A DNA stretch of 64,000 nt from Hymenobacter sp. YC55 (GCF_029433095.1 NZ_JARNTX010000002.1:1302001-1366000); one strand, 5' to 3'; shown: positions 25,285 to 34,350, counted from the stretch's first letter. Notes: generated from the letters alone by a model not told the origin. Numbers and translations are program-made.

Positions 25285-27681
25285 TTAGAACGTGTAGCCG
25301 GCTGTCAGGCGAAATGAGCGGCCGTTGCCCACCCACACGATGTCCCGGAAAAAGACGCCCGAGTAATAGCGGGTGTCGGCGAGGTTGTACAGGTTCAAGG
25401 CCAACGACACGTTCTGGCGCTGGTAGTTCAGCACCGCGTCGAAGGTGGTGTAGGCCGGAATCGAGAAGCCAGAGTCGAAGCTGTAGCGCTTGCCCACGTG
25501 GTAGGCGCCCCCCCCGAAGCCAAGGCCGGTCAGCGTGCCGCGCTGTAGCGTGTACACCGCCCATGCGTTGCCGGTGTGGTTGGGCGCATTCTCGAACCAG
25601 GGCGAGCCATAAGGCTGGTCGGGGTTGCCGTTTTTGGTGATGCGCGCTTCGTTGTAAGCGTAATTAGCAAGTAAGTTCAGGCCGGGCAGCACGCGGCCCG
25701 TTACCGATACTTCCACGCCTTTGCTGGTCGCTTCGTTGCCGGCAATCTGCCGTTGCCCGTCTGGGTCGGTGGGGTCAGTGGTAAGAATGTTCACCTTACG
25801 GATGCGGTAAAACGCCAACGAACCCACCAAGCGGCGGCCCAGCAACTCGGTACGGGCTCCTACTTCCCATTGCCGGCCGGTTTCGGGGTCGAAGGGGCCA
25901 CCGGCGCGGGGCAGGTTGGAATATTGGGGCTCGAAGCTCTGGCTGTAAGAGCCGTACAAGCTCAACTCGGGCAGGGGCTGGTACACCAGCCCGGCGCGGG
26001 GCACCAAGGCCGAGGCCGACGACGTGTCCCGCGTCAGCACTACGGTTGCCGCGGGGTCGGAAACCTGCTCGGTGCGGTCCTGGTCGAGGCTGGTGGTGCG
26101 GTAATAGTCGTAGCGCAAACCCAACACCGCTTTGAGCTGAGGCGTGAGCGTGAGTTGGTCCTGCACGTAGCCCCCAATGAAGTTGGTGGGGTTGTCGTAG
26201 CGGGCATTGTAGCCTTCTCCGCGGTAGGCCCGGCGGTCGGTTTGGCCGTATTGAGGGTTGAAGATGTTGAGGCCCGGCACGCCGTCGTAGCTCTGCGCAT
26301 AGTCGTAGCCGTTGGCAGAGTGGCCGTAGTCTACGCCCGCCAGAATGGTGTGCTCCACTGGCCCGGTGGTCGGCTTCCAAGTGAGGTAGCCGTTCACGAA
26401 AGCATCCTGCGTCACGTTGTCGAAGTCGCGGAAGTGGCGGCCGATGGTTTGCGTGGCCGGGTTGTAGCTGCGGCGGTTGATGTGGTGGTACTGCTGAATG
26501 GAGTGATAGTAGCTGTAGCGGCCCAGCACGTTCACCGAAAGCTTGTCGGAGAGGCGGTGCTGGCCTAGCAGCTGCACATTGGCAATGCGGTCAGACCCTT
26601 TGTCGTTGGAGTCGTGGTGGCTCCAGTCGCGCGGCAGCACGCTCACGTCGCCTTCCACGGCCATGATGCCCCGGTTGTACCAGGTGCCGCCATCTTCGTT
26701 TTGCAGAAAGTAGGAAGTGGTCAGGGTAAGCGTTGTACCGTCCTTGGGACGAAACGTGAAGGACGGATTGATAAAGACGTTGCGGGTTTTCCAGTCGCGC
26801 ATTTGGTGGTCGGTACGCTCGGCACCCGCCACCACTCGGTACAGCCACTTACCGTCCGGACTTAGCGGGCCGGTAGCGTCGGCCACGCCGCGCAGCTGGT
26901 TGTAGCTGCCATAAGTAAGGCGTACTTCGCGGCGGGCTGTGGCCTCGGGCAGCTTGGTGGTTTGGTTGATGATGCCTCCCGGAGCAGCAAAGCCATAAAG
27001 CACCGAGGCGGGGCCTTTAATAGCCTCTACGCTTTCTAAATTGTAGGTAGGCTGGGGCGTGTACGAAGAGCCGCCTAGGCGCTGGCCGTTGTAAGCGAAA
27101 TTGCCGGTCGTGGACCGGAAGCCGCGCATAGTAAAGTCGTTGTAGCCCCCAAACTGGTTGATACCGGCAAAGTTGCGGATGCTTTCTTGCAGCAGTTGTA
27201 CCTGCTGGTCGCGCAACACGGCTTCGGGCAGCACCTGCACACTCTGCGGAATATCGCGCAAGGGGGTTTCGGAGCGGGTAGCAATGTTGGTGGCGTCGCG
27301 CTGATAGGCCGTGTAGCTGCGGCCTAATACCGTCACTTCGTTTAGGTTGGTAGCACTTGCAGCCAGCTGTATAGCAACGGGGGCATTTTGCCCGGCTTTC
27401 ACTTCCACCGTCTGCTCGTAGGGCGTGTAGCCCACACCTTGCACTACCAGCGTATACGTGCCTGCTGGTACCCGTTCCAGGCGGTAGCGGCCTTGTTCGT
27501 CAGCGGTGGTGCCCTGGTTGGTGCCTTGCAAGGCCACCGTGACAAAACCAGCTGGCTGACCGTCGCTACGCCGGACTTGGCCCGTTATCGTACCGAAATC
27601 CCCGCTGGCAGCATGTAAGTTGACTGCCAGTAACAGCAGCCACAGCCAAAAACCACAACGCAGTGAAAAAGACTTGTTCAT
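25285..27681 (-). CDS. TonB-dependent siderophore receptor (FhuA/FepA type)
   Basis: A 798-residue outer-membrane receptor. A signal peptide is followed by a carboxypeptidase-like repeat domain (GTITGQVRRSDGQPAGFVTV to about residue 110), then a plug with PLRDIPQSVQVLPEAVL, MRGFRSTTGNFAYNG and VEAIKGPASVLYG, and a 22-strand barrel ending in RSFRLTAGYTF, whose terminal aromatic is the BamA signal. The plug phrases are those of siderophore receptors, so ferric-siderophore import is the best call. It leads an operon with the PepSY gene. ATG at 27681 is used; the upstream in-frame codon lies in the operator region. Confidence 0.9.
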   Translation of the reverse strand: MNKSFSLRCGFWLWLLLLAVNLHAASGDFGTITGQVRRSDGQPAGFVTVALQGTNQGTTADEQGRYRLERVPAGTYTLVVQGVGYTPYEQTVEVKAGQNAPVAIQLAASATNLNEVTVLGRSYTAYQRDATNIATRSETPLRDIPQSVQVLPEAVLRDQQVQLLQESIRNFAGINQFGGYNDFTMRGFRSTTGNFAYNGQRLGGSSYTPQPTYNLESVEAIKGPASVLYGFAAPGGIINQTTKLPEATARREVRLTYGSYNQLRGVADATGPLSPDGKWLYRVVAGAERTDHQMRDWKTRNVFINPSFTFRPKDGTTLTLTTSYFLQNEDGGTWYNRGIMAVEGDVSVLPRDWSHHDSNDKGSDRIANVQLLGQHRLSDKLSVNVLGRYSYYHSIQQYHHINRRSYNPATQTIGRHFRDFDNVTQDAFVNGYLTWKPTTGPVEHTILAGVDYGHSANGYDYAQSYDGVPGLNIFNPQYGQTDRRAYRGEGYNARYDNPTNFIGGYVQDQLTLTPQLKAVLGLRYDYYRTTSLDQDRTEQVSDPAATVVLTRDTSSASALVPRAGLVYQPLPELSLYGSYSQSFEPQYSNLPRAGGPFDPETGRQWEVGARTELLGRRLVGSLAFYRIRKVNILTTDPTDPDGQRQIAGNEATSKGVEVSVTGRVLPGLNLLANYAYNEARITKNGNPDQPYGSPWFENAPNHTGNAWAVYTLQRGTLTGLGFGGGAYHVGKRYSFDSGFSIPAYTTFDAVLNYQRQNVSLALNLYNLADTRYYSGVFFRDIVWVGNGRSFRLTAGYTF

Positions 27682-27690
27682 GCTTATATA

Positions 27691-27737
27691 GAATTGTTCT
27701 TGATAGCACAAAGTACTATCATTTAGCTGAACAATTC
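27691..27737 (-). promoter_or_regulatory. Nested palindromes upstream of the TonB receptor (putative operator)
   Basis: An outer dyad GAATTGTTC (27691-27699) and GAACAATTC (27729-27737) encloses an inner dyad TGATAG-N9-CTATCA (27701-27721). On the minus strand the inner loop contains TACTTTGT (27708-27715), close to a -7 element. A bound repressor would cover the promoter. Fur or another iron regulator is an inference. Confidence 0.55.
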
Positions 27738-28104
27738 AATAGCTATTTGGAATTAGTATAAATAACGGAATAGGCAAAGACATCATTACACCTTGGCCTT
27801 TTCACTTCCTACACTACATGCACGTAACCAACCGTAACGCGTCAGCAAACCGGGTGGCTTGTATGGTTACAGCAGCCGCTGCCTAGTAAGTGGCGGTTCC
27901 AGCAAAAGCCATTGAGTTCATGGCGAACAGACAAGTTGAACCGGATGGCGGTACGAGAATAGTCGTCAGCTGCGAAGGGACATATTCCTTTGTTGCCACT
28001 GTTCTTAAAGCAGTTGCCATTACCTAATTAGCGCTTCTCTTCTTGTGGTGTGCTAGCAGGACTCTAGTTAAAGCAGTTTGCTACCGCAACAGGCTCAAAC
28101 GAAA

Positions 28105-28128
28105 CCAGCCCGCTGTAGGGCGGGCTGG
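28105..28128 (-). terminator. Terminator after the 144-residue unknown gene
   Basis: CCAGCCCGC (28105-28113) and GCGGGCTGG (28120-28128) form a nine-base stem. On the minus strand it is followed by T-rich TTTCGTTT, nine bases after the stop codon. Confidence 0.7.
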
Positions 28129-28136
28129 CGTATGGT

Positions 28137-28571
28137 TTATAAGATGGTGGCGCTATCTAGTTGTACTAGTTCTGCCACTATCCCCGGCAATAGAGTTCGA
28201 GTTAGTAGCTGCGCTATGTTTTTGGGCAGCTCGGCCACTAGGAGCGGCCGAAGCGGCCGAGCCACCAAGTGGTAGCGCGTATCGGCCCGCTCGTGCAGGT
28301 GGGTTTTCTCGAACGAGAACAGCCCCCGTCGGGCATAGCGTCCAACGCTCCGGTAGCTGCTCGCTTCTTCCGCGCCACTCACTACCTCCGCCACCTCAAG
28401 TTCCGGCAGCATCAGGAAATACTGGTGCAGTTCCAGCAGCACCTCCTGCGAAGCCGCCACCGACTCCGGCAGTATACCGCCGCCCGATGCTACGTGGATA
28501 ACGTGGCCGTTCCCATCAGTAGCAAACCAGTCGATGTCGGCGTCTTCTTGGTCTATTTCGTCGATGCGCAT
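28137..28571 (-). CDS. Hypothetical protein, 144 residues
   Basis: A soluble protein that begins MRIDEIDQEDADIDWFATDGNGHVIHVASGGGILP and then predicts helices (VAASQEVLLELHQYFLMLPE) and a basic C-terminal half. I do not recognise a named family. The IDWFATDxxG start is shared with small unknown proteins of this phylum and somewhat resembles immunity-type folds, which is only a thought. No toxin gene is beside it. ATG at 28571 is chosen over the codon at 28664 because the conserved acidic start lies there. A terminator follows. Confidence 0.55.
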   Translation of the reverse strand: MRIDEIDQEDADIDWFATDGNGHVIHVASGGGILPESVAASQEVLLELHQYFLMLPELEVAEVVSGAEEASSYRSVGRYARRGLFSFEKTHLHERADTRYHLVARPLRPLLVAELPKNIAQLLTRTLLPGIVAELVQLDSATIL

Positions 28572-28759
28572 GAAATCTGAATTGGTTGGTACGCTTGCAA
28601 GGGCGCCTAAAGTGGATTTTTTAATTTGTGTATAGTTACGTTGCGCACCCCACCCCCGGCTCACCTCGCTTCATGCACGACATCCTCCGGAAGAGGGGCA
28701 CCAACTTAAAAGCCATTAGTGTATTGCTGGCACCATTTTATACGTAACCAGCAGTACGA

Positions 28760-29098
28760 TCAGGAAATCTGCACCACGCCTTCTATGTGGGTTAGGGCCC
28801 ATTGCTCCAGTTGCTGAAGAATGGGGGCTAGCTCTTGGCCTTTGCTGGAAAGGTGGTAGGTAACTTCGGGTGGAAAGCCGTTGTGTACGGTGCGCTCCAC
28901 CAAGGTGGCCGCTTCCAACTGGCGCAAGTGTTCCAACAGCACCTTCTTCGACACGCGCGGAATCTCTCGCCACAGCTCGGTGAACCGCAGCGGGCCCGAC
29001 GACAAGTGAAAGATGATAATGGGCTTCCATTTGCCGGAAATCTGGTCGAGAGCCACTTTGGCGGCGCAGCATTCGATGTCGTGGTAGGTATGGCGCAT
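28760..29098 (-). CDS. HxlR family transcriptional regulator
   Basis: A 112-residue MarR-like winged-helix regulator. ISGKWKPIIIFHLSSGPLRFTELWREIPRVSKKVLLEHLRQLE is the HxlR core, and EVTYHLSSKGQEL is the wing. Cys11 and Cys12 in DIECCAAK sit where many redox- or aldehyde-sensing HxlR proteins have a reactive cysteine. It is divergent from the metallo-hydrolase at 29246, which is the likely target. ATG at 29098 is used; an in-frame start 33 bases earlier adds an unlikely extension. Confidence 0.85.
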   Translation of the reverse strand: MRHTYHDIECCAAKVALDQISGKWKPIIIFHLSSGPLRFTELWREIPRVSKKVLLEHLRQLEAATLVERTVHNGFPPEVTYHLSSKGQELAPILQQLEQWALTHIEGVVQIS

Positions 29099-29122
29099 GA
29101 GTGGGAAACGAAAAGGTGAACA

Positions 29123-29140
29123 GGTAACCAATTGGTAACC
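29123..29140. promoter_or_regulatory. GGTAACC direct repeat around an ACCAATTGGT palindrome, putative HxlR operator
   Basis: The sequence GGTAACCAATTGGTAACC contains two GGTAACC copies four bases apart and a central perfect 10-base palindrome. It lies 25 bases from the hxlR-type start and just before the promoter of the divergent metallo-hydrolase gene. Confidence 0.5.
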
Positions 29141-29143
29141 TTC

Positions 29144-29174
29144 TTGAGCCCGGAGTGGGGTAGGGGTACTTTTG
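29144..29174 (+). promoter_or_regulatory. Promoter of the metallo-hydrolase gene (TTG, 20 bases, TACTTTTG)
   Basis: TTG at 29144-29146 and a perfect -7 element TACTTTTG at 29167-29174 have a 20-base spacer. The gene starts 71 bases later. Confidence 0.65.
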
Positions 29175-29245
29175 GCCCCGCAGGATGCTAGCTGTCATGA
29201 ACGACGGCGGCGTCCAGTCAAGGTAGTGCTTAACCCGCTTTTCCG

Positions 29246-30010
29246 ATGCAAGTTCAATTAATTCGTCATGCCACGCTGCTGCTGAAGGTGGCCGGCAAAA
29301 CCATCCTGGTAGATCCTATGCTGGCGCCCCGGTTCCAGTACGACCCAGTGCCCATGTCCGCCGGCAACGACCGGCGCATCCCGCTGGTAGACCTGTCTTT
29401 CGCCTCCGATGAGCTACCCCAGCTGCTGACCTCGCTCGATGCCGTGCTGCTCACCCACACGCACCCCGACCACTGGGATGCTACCACGCTAGAACTCCTC
29501 GCCAAACACTTGCCCATCCTGTCGCAGCCCGCCGATACGGAAACGCTCCGAGCCCAAGGCTTTACAAACGTGCAGCCAATTGAAAAGCAGCTCGATTGGG
29601 AAGGCATCCAGCTATACCGCACCGGCGGCCAGCACGGCACCGGCGAAATCGGGCAGCAAATGGGTACGGTTTCGGGCTTTGTCGTGGAGGCCGAGCAAGT
29701 GCGCCTCTACATTGCCGGCGACACCATCTGGTGCGAAGAGGTAAGCGCTGCCCTCGACCAATACCAGCCCACTGCCATCGTGCTGAATGCCGGTGCCGCC
29801 CAGTTCCTGGTAGGAGACCCCATTACTATGACAGCCGTTGAGGTAGTGAAAGTAGCCCACTATGCGCCGCAAGCCACGGTGTACGCCGTCCATACCGAAA
29901 CCGTCAACCACTGTACCGAAGACCGCGCCACCATCCAAAAACTAGTAGAGCAAAACAACTTAACAAATCGAGTACACGTGCCCGCTGATGGCGAATGGAT
30001 AACACTTTAA
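29246..30010 (+). CDS. MBL-fold metallo-hydrolase (UlaG/YcbL-like)
   Basis: A 254-residue metallo-beta-lactamase-fold enzyme. The zinc motif HTHPDHW is at residues 71-77. Further metal ligands are likely in the GGQHGTGEIG, IAGDTIW and HTETVNHC stretches. The opening MQVQLIRHATLLLKVAGKTILVDPML is that of the UlaG-like/Zn-dependent hydrolase branch. The substrate is unknown. It is divergent from an HxlR regulator and probably regulated by it. The stop precedes a strong hairpin. Confidence 0.87.
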   Translation: MQVQLIRHATLLLKVAGKTILVDPMLAPRFQYDPVPMSAGNDRRIPLVDLSFASDELPQLLTSLDAVLLTHTHPDHWDATTLELLAKHLPILSQPADTETLRAQGFTNVQPIEKQLDWEGIQLYRTGGQHGTGEIGQQMGTVSGFVVEAEQVRLYIAGDTIWCEEVSAALDQYQPTAIVLNAGAAQFLVGDPITMTAVEVVKVAHYAPQATVYAVHTETVNHCTEDRATIQKLVEQNNLTNRVHVPADGEWITL

Positions 30011-30072
30011 AAGCATAAGCAGCAACTATGTATTCTGTAAGTGAAGGCTGAACCAAGCGTACCACTATGTAA

Positions 30073-30109
30073 AAGCAAAAGGGCCCGTTAGTAACGGGCC
30101 CTTTTGCTT
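30073..30109. terminator. Bidirectional terminator with perfect 18-bp stem
   Basis: Bases 30073-30090 are the exact complement of 30092-30109. A and T tracts flank both sides. It separates the convergent metallo-hydrolase and mutase genes. Confidence 0.85.
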
Positions 30110-30196
30110 CTATATGTTAGAAGTACACGACTTGAAGTTACTAATTTCAGTGACCATGTGTGTAAATTCTAGTTGTTGAAATATTTCAAAAGTTGC

Positions 30197-32335
30197 TTAC
30201 TCCCCCAACTTCTCCAATATCTCCTGTGCTGCTACGGCTATGACCGTTCCGGGTCCGTACACCCCGGCTACGCCAGCATCGTAGAGGAATTGGTAGTCTT
30301 GGGCAGGGATGACGCCGCCGGCAATAACGAGGATGTCTTCGCGGCCGAGCTGCTGTAGCTCCTGGATGAGCTGCGGAATCAGGGTTTTGTGGCCGGCGGC
30401 GAGGCTGCTCACGCCCACCACGTGCACGTCGTTTTCGGCCGCTTGGCGGGCTACCTCGGCGGGGGTTTGGAAGAGGGGGGCAATGTCCACGTCGAAGCCC
30501 ACGTCGGCGAAGGACGTGGCAATGATTTTCGAGCCCCGGTCGTGGCCATCCTGGCCCATTTTGGCTACCATCATGCGGGGGCGGCGGCCTTCATTGGCGG
30601 CAAAGTTGTCGGCCGCTTGGCGGGCTTTGGCAAATTCTGCGTCGTAGTCCATTTCCTGCGAGTAAACGCCCGATACCGTGCGGATGGTGGCTTGGTGGCG
30701 GCCATATACCACTTCCAGCGCATCCGAAATTTCGCCGAGGGTAGCACGCAGCCGGGCGGCCTGCACTGCTAGAGCTAACAGGTTGTCGTCGCCAGAGCGG
30801 GCGGCTTCCGTGAGGGCAGCTAGGGCCTGCTGCACCGCTTTGGTGTCGCGCTCCGCTTTGATGGTATTGAGGCGGGCAATCTGCGACTCCCGTACGGCGG
30901 CGTTGTCGATGTCCAGGATTTCGATTTGCGTCTCCTGGGCCTGCTGCTCGTTGGTGAGGCGGTAGCGGTTCACACCCACAATCACGTCCTTGCCCGAGTC
31001 GATGCGGGCCTGCTTGCGGGCCGAAGCTTCCTCGATGCGCAGTTTGGGTAAGCCGGTTTCAATGGCCTTGGCCATGCCGCCCAGTTCTTCCACTTCCTGA
31101 ATCAGCGCCCAGGCTTTGTTGGCTAGCTCGTGGGTGAGGGTTTCCACGTAGTAGGAGCCGCCCCAGGGGTCCACTACGCGGGTGATGTCGGTTTCGTGCT
31201 GGAGGTAGAGCTGGGTGTTGCGGGCAATGCGGGCCGAGAAGTCCGTGGGCAAGGCAATGGCCTCGTCGAGGGCGTTGGTGTGCAGACTTTGGGTGCCGCC
31301 CAGCGCGGCGGCCAGCGCCTCAATGGCGGTGCGGGCCACGTTGTTGAACGGGTCCTGCTCGGTGAGCGAGTAACCCGAAGTCTGGCAGTGCGTGCGCAAC
31401 GCCAAGCTCTTGGGGTTCTGCGGCTCGAACTGCTTGAGCAGCTTGGCCCACAGCAACCGGCCAGCCCGGAGCTTGGCAATTTCCATGAAGTGGTTCATGC
31501 CAATGGCCCAGAAGAACGACAGCCGCGGGGCAAACTGGTCGATGGTCATGCCCGCCGCCAAGCCCGCCCGCACGTACTCCAGCCCGTCAGCCAGGGTGTA
31601 GGCCAGCTCTAGGTCGGCGGTGGCACCGGCCTCCTGCATATGGTAGCCCGAAATGCTGATGGAGTTGAACTTGGGCATGTGCTGCGCCGTGTAGGCGAAA
31701 ATGTCGGCAATGATGCGCATGCTCGGCTGCGGCGGGTAGATGTAGGTGTTGCGCACCATGAACTCCTTCAGAATGTCGTTCTGAATGGTGCCCGCCAGCT
31801 TGTCGGGGCTCACGCCCTGTTCCTCGGCCGCTACTATATAGAAAGCCATGATGGGCAGCACCGCCCCGTTCATGGTCATGCTCACCGACATCTGATCCAG
31901 CGGAATCTGGTCGAAGAGAATCTTCATGTCCTCCACCGAGTCGATAGCCACGCCGGCCTTGCCCACGTCGCCTACCACGCGGGGATGGTCGGAGTCGTAG
32001 CCGCGGTGCGTGGCCAAGTCAAACGCCACCGAAAGGCCTTTCTGCCCGCCCGCGAGGTTGCGGCGGTAAAAAGCGTTGCTTTCTTCGGCGGTGCTGAACC
32101 CCGCGTACTGCCGCACGGTCCAGGGGTTCTGCACATACATAGTAGCATAGGGGCCCCGCAAATACGGCGCCTGACCCGCCCCAAACCCGAGGTGCTCGAA
32201 GCCAGCTACGTCCTCGGCCGTATAGTAGCTTTTCAGCTCGATGCCTTCGGGCGTGACGTTGGTAGCAGCTTCAGCCGGTGGTACAGCTGGCAGTTGTGCG
32301 GCATTATAAGGAATACTCGAAAAGTCGGGTTTCAT
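30197..32335 (-). CDS. mutB: Methylmalonyl-CoA mutase, catalytic (large) subunit
   Basis: A 712-residue adenosylcobalamin enzyme that interconverts methylmalonyl-CoA and succinyl-CoA in propionate metabolism. The TIM-barrel part (about 1-550) includes GPYATMYVQNPWTVRQYAGF and SVSMTMNGAVLPI. The C-terminal cobalamin domain (about 580-712) has the DGHDRG motif near 596-601, whose His coordinates cobalt, and the SSLAAGHKTL and GGVIPAQDY loops. The length matches the catalytic subunit of the heterodimer. It lies 230 bases after the small-subunit gene on the same strand. Confidence 0.95.
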   Translation of the reverse strand: MKPDFSSIPYNAAQLPAVPPAEAATNVTPEGIELKSYYTAEDVAGFEHLGFGAGQAPYLRGPYATMYVQNPWTVRQYAGFSTAEESNAFYRRNLAGGQKGLSVAFDLATHRGYDSDHPRVVGDVGKAGVAIDSVEDMKILFDQIPLDQMSVSMTMNGAVLPIMAFYIVAAEEQGVSPDKLAGTIQNDILKEFMVRNTYIYPPQPSMRIIADIFAYTAQHMPKFNSISISGYHMQEAGATADLELAYTLADGLEYVRAGLAAGMTIDQFAPRLSFFWAIGMNHFMEIAKLRAGRLLWAKLLKQFEPQNPKSLALRTHCQTSGYSLTEQDPFNNVARTAIEALAAALGGTQSLHTNALDEAIALPTDFSARIARNTQLYLQHETDITRVVDPWGGSYYVETLTHELANKAWALIQEVEELGGMAKAIETGLPKLRIEEASARKQARIDSGKDVIVGVNRYRLTNEQQAQETQIEILDIDNAAVRESQIARLNTIKAERDTKAVQQALAALTEAARSGDDNLLALAVQAARLRATLGEISDALEVVYGRHQATIRTVSGVYSQEMDYDAEFAKARQAADNFAANEGRRPRMMVAKMGQDGHDRGSKIIATSFADVGFDVDIAPLFQTPAEVARQAAENDVHVVGVSSLAAGHKTLIPQLIQELQQLGREDILVIAGGVIPAQDYQFLYDAGVAGVYGPGTVIAVAAQEILEKLGE

Positions 32336-32388
32336 CTTTTGCGGTAAGAAGACAGTTTTCCTTTATCATTATCAGCCCTTATGTATTA

Positions 32389-32516
32389 TCCCCTCTTATT
32401 TGTCATCCTGAGGCGGTAGCCGAAGGACCTTATGCCTGCTGAACGAGTAGTTGCAACTGCTGACGTTCAACTGTGAGAAGGTCCTTCGCAAGCTCAGGAT
32501 GACAGATAAGAGGGGA
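32389..32516. repeat. Imperfect inverted-repeat element between mutA and mutB
   Basis: Arms of about 40 bases (32389-32431 and 32478-32516) start TCCCCTCTTAT and contain TGTCATCCTGAG and CGAAGGACCTT. They differ by a short indel. The pattern TCATCCTGAG...GCCGAAG is related to the 29-base repeats at 16639-16785. It sits between two genes that would usually share one mRNA. Confidence 0.75.
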
Positions 32517-32565
32517 CGAGAGGAAGCAAGGCTGGAAACAACATTTTATATGGTTGTCTGGTAGG

Positions 32566-34350
32566 TTATTTTCCTTGCAACCGGGCTAGTACATCCTCGG
32601 TGCTGTAGCCTTGCACGGTGAATTCCTGAAAGCCAAACACCCGTACGGCTTCCTGTAGGGTAGCCAGGTCGGCAGTAATTAGGACTGGGGGCACAAAGGT
32701 TGAGTCGTCGTCCGCAATTCGGTAGATGTAGCGCGCAAATCGGCCGAACTGCTCGGGCGTGGCGTACATCAACGTGGCTTCCTCGGTAGAAGAAAACAGC
32801 ACCGACAACGTCCCCACCGGGTGCGACTCATGCAGAGTAGGTTGCTCTTGGTCGGACAGCAGCCGCAGAAACGACTCTTCAATCAGCTGGTTGGTGTGCG
32901 AGCCAAGGAGTACTACCGCCGCCCGCTTCCGCTTTTTCTCCCGGCGCTCGAAGTGCAGGCTGGTAGCTAACCGTAGCACCTCTGAAGGGTAGGTAGCACG
33001 CGTCGAGTCGAATTCGCGGCTGCGCAACAGGCGTTTTGGGTTGAAGTCGAAATGCTCGCGCGTGTTCTGAAACCGGTTGGTACCTACCACCACTTGCTCG
33101 CCGGTGGCAATGCGCCGGAACTGCGCTTGCGCGGCCTCGTGCAATTCCTGCATCACCATGCCAATTGCCCCTGGCAGCCCACCTTTACCTTCAATCTTCT
33201 GAAACAAAGTCCAGGCTCCGCGGGCCAAGGTATCGGTGAGGGTTTCCAGATAGTAAGAACCGGCAGCCGCGTCTTGCACTTGTCCCAAGCCTACTTCCTC
33301 GCGCAGCAACACCGACAGGTTGCGCGCCAGCCGGTCCGAGAATTCATTGGGGTCGTGAAACAGACAATCGAAGGGGCGGACGCTGAGCACGTCGGCGCCG
33401 CCGAGCACGGCACTCATGGCCTCGGTCGTCACGCGCAGCAAGTTGGTGTGCGCATCAAGCGTGGTTTGGCTCCACGACGAAGTTTCGGCCCAAATTGGCA
33501 CCTGAGCTGTTTCGGGTGGCAGCCCGTAGGCGTGCAGCAGCGTAGCCCAGAGCCGGCGCAACGCCCGCAGCTTCGCAATTTCAAAAAAGTAGTTGGGGTT
33601 GATAGCAACGTGCACTCGCATAGCTGCTGCTACGTCGGCAACGGAAAGTGTCTCGGTAGGCAACTCGCTTAGATACGCCGCCGCAGTGGCTAGTGCGAAA
33701 GCCACTTGTTGCGTAACAGTGGCTCCCCGGTTGCCGAAAAAAGCGGCATGCACCGTCAGAGCCCGAAAATTCGGCATGCGTTGGGTAAGCGTAAGCAACT
33801 CCCGCAGTTCCTGGAGTTGACCCTTCACATTGGGCAAATGGTTGCTGATGGGGTCATGCTGCAAGAATCCCTGTAGCTCGGTGGTGCCTGTGGCTAGCAA
33901 CCGTTGCACAAAAGCTGCTGGCGCGGCAGTAAGCGAGTATCCAATATAAGTGGTGTCTAGCGGCAGATGGGCATGCAAAAACTCCACATCGAAAGTTGTG
34001 GCATCGGCTACTACAAAGTGGGCTCCGTCTGCGCCTCTGGTTAGTGCTTCGGCTGCTCGCTGAATGGTGGCGTGGCCTCGCTCGCCTGTTGGCACCGCGT
34101 AGGTAGGCACGTTGCGCCAGCTATTGCCTAGAGCACCAGGGCGCAGTTGAGGGGCAGCAGGTTCGGGCAACGCCTCCAGGGCTTCGCGGTGGTAGAAAGG
34201 CTCTAGCGTGAAGCCGTCTGGCGTCTGCCAGCGCAGCAGGGCTGGGTCCGCGCCCTTTAGGTCGCGCGCAATACGAGCCTGCCAGGCTTCTGTGCTTACA
34301 GGTTCAAATTCAGAAAAGGAAACAGACGCGGGGCGCGGCGTGTCAGGCAT
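32566..34350 (-). CDS. mutA: Methylmalonyl-CoA mutase, small (non-catalytic) subunit
   Basis: A 594-residue mutase-like chain. It keeps the barrel part (ARIARDLKGADPALLRWQTPDGFTLEPFY, YFFEIAKLRALRRLWA and SYYLETLTDTLARGAWTLFQ) but the C-terminal region lacks the DxHxxG cobalamin motif present in MutB. That is the normal state of the small subunit, which pairs with and stabilises the catalytic chain. It is the first gene of the mutA-mutB pair and has a -7-like element upstream at 34393-34400. Confidence 0.93.
   Translation of the reverse strand: MPDTPRPASVSFSEFEPVSTEAWQARIARDLKGADPALLRWQTPDGFTLEPFYHREALEALPEPAAPQLRPGALGNSWRNVPTYAVPTGERGHATIQRAAEALTRGADGAHFVVADATTFDVEFLHAHLPLDTTYIGYSLTAAPAAFVQRLLATGTTELQGFLQHDPISNHLPNVKGQLQELRELLTLTQRMPNFRALTVHAAFFGNRGATVTQQVAFALATAAAYLSELPTETLSVADVAAAMRVHVAINPNYFFEIAKLRALRRLWATLLHAYGLPPETAQVPIWAETSSWSQTTLDAHTNLLRVTTEAMSAVLGGADVLSVRPFDCLFHDPNEFSDRLARNLSVLLREEVGLGQVQDAAAGSYYLETLTDTLARGAWTLFQKIEGKGGLPGAIGMVMQELHEAAQAQFRRIATGEQVVVGTNRFQNTREHFDFNPKRLLRSREFDSTRATYPSEVLRLATSLHFERREKKRKRAAVVLLGSHTNQLIEESFLRLLSDQEQPTLHESHPVGTLSVLFSSTEEATLMYATPEQFGRFARYIYRIADDDSTFVPPVLITADLATLQEAVRVFGFQEFTVQGYSTEDVLARLQGK

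Larger units (their letters stand above)
27682..28136. other. Intergenic region, 455 bases
   Basis: It contains the nested palindromes at 27691-27737 and the hairpin at 28105-28128. Between them I see no gene, repeat or perfect promoter element. Confidence 0.5.

Noticed and set aside
25753..26568. Open frame on the plus strand inside the TonB receptor gene
   Set aside because: Antisense shadow caused by codon bias; no recognisable protein features.
31640..32347. Open frame antisense to the start of mutB
   Set aside because: His/Val-rich shadow; mutB is unmistakable on the other strand.
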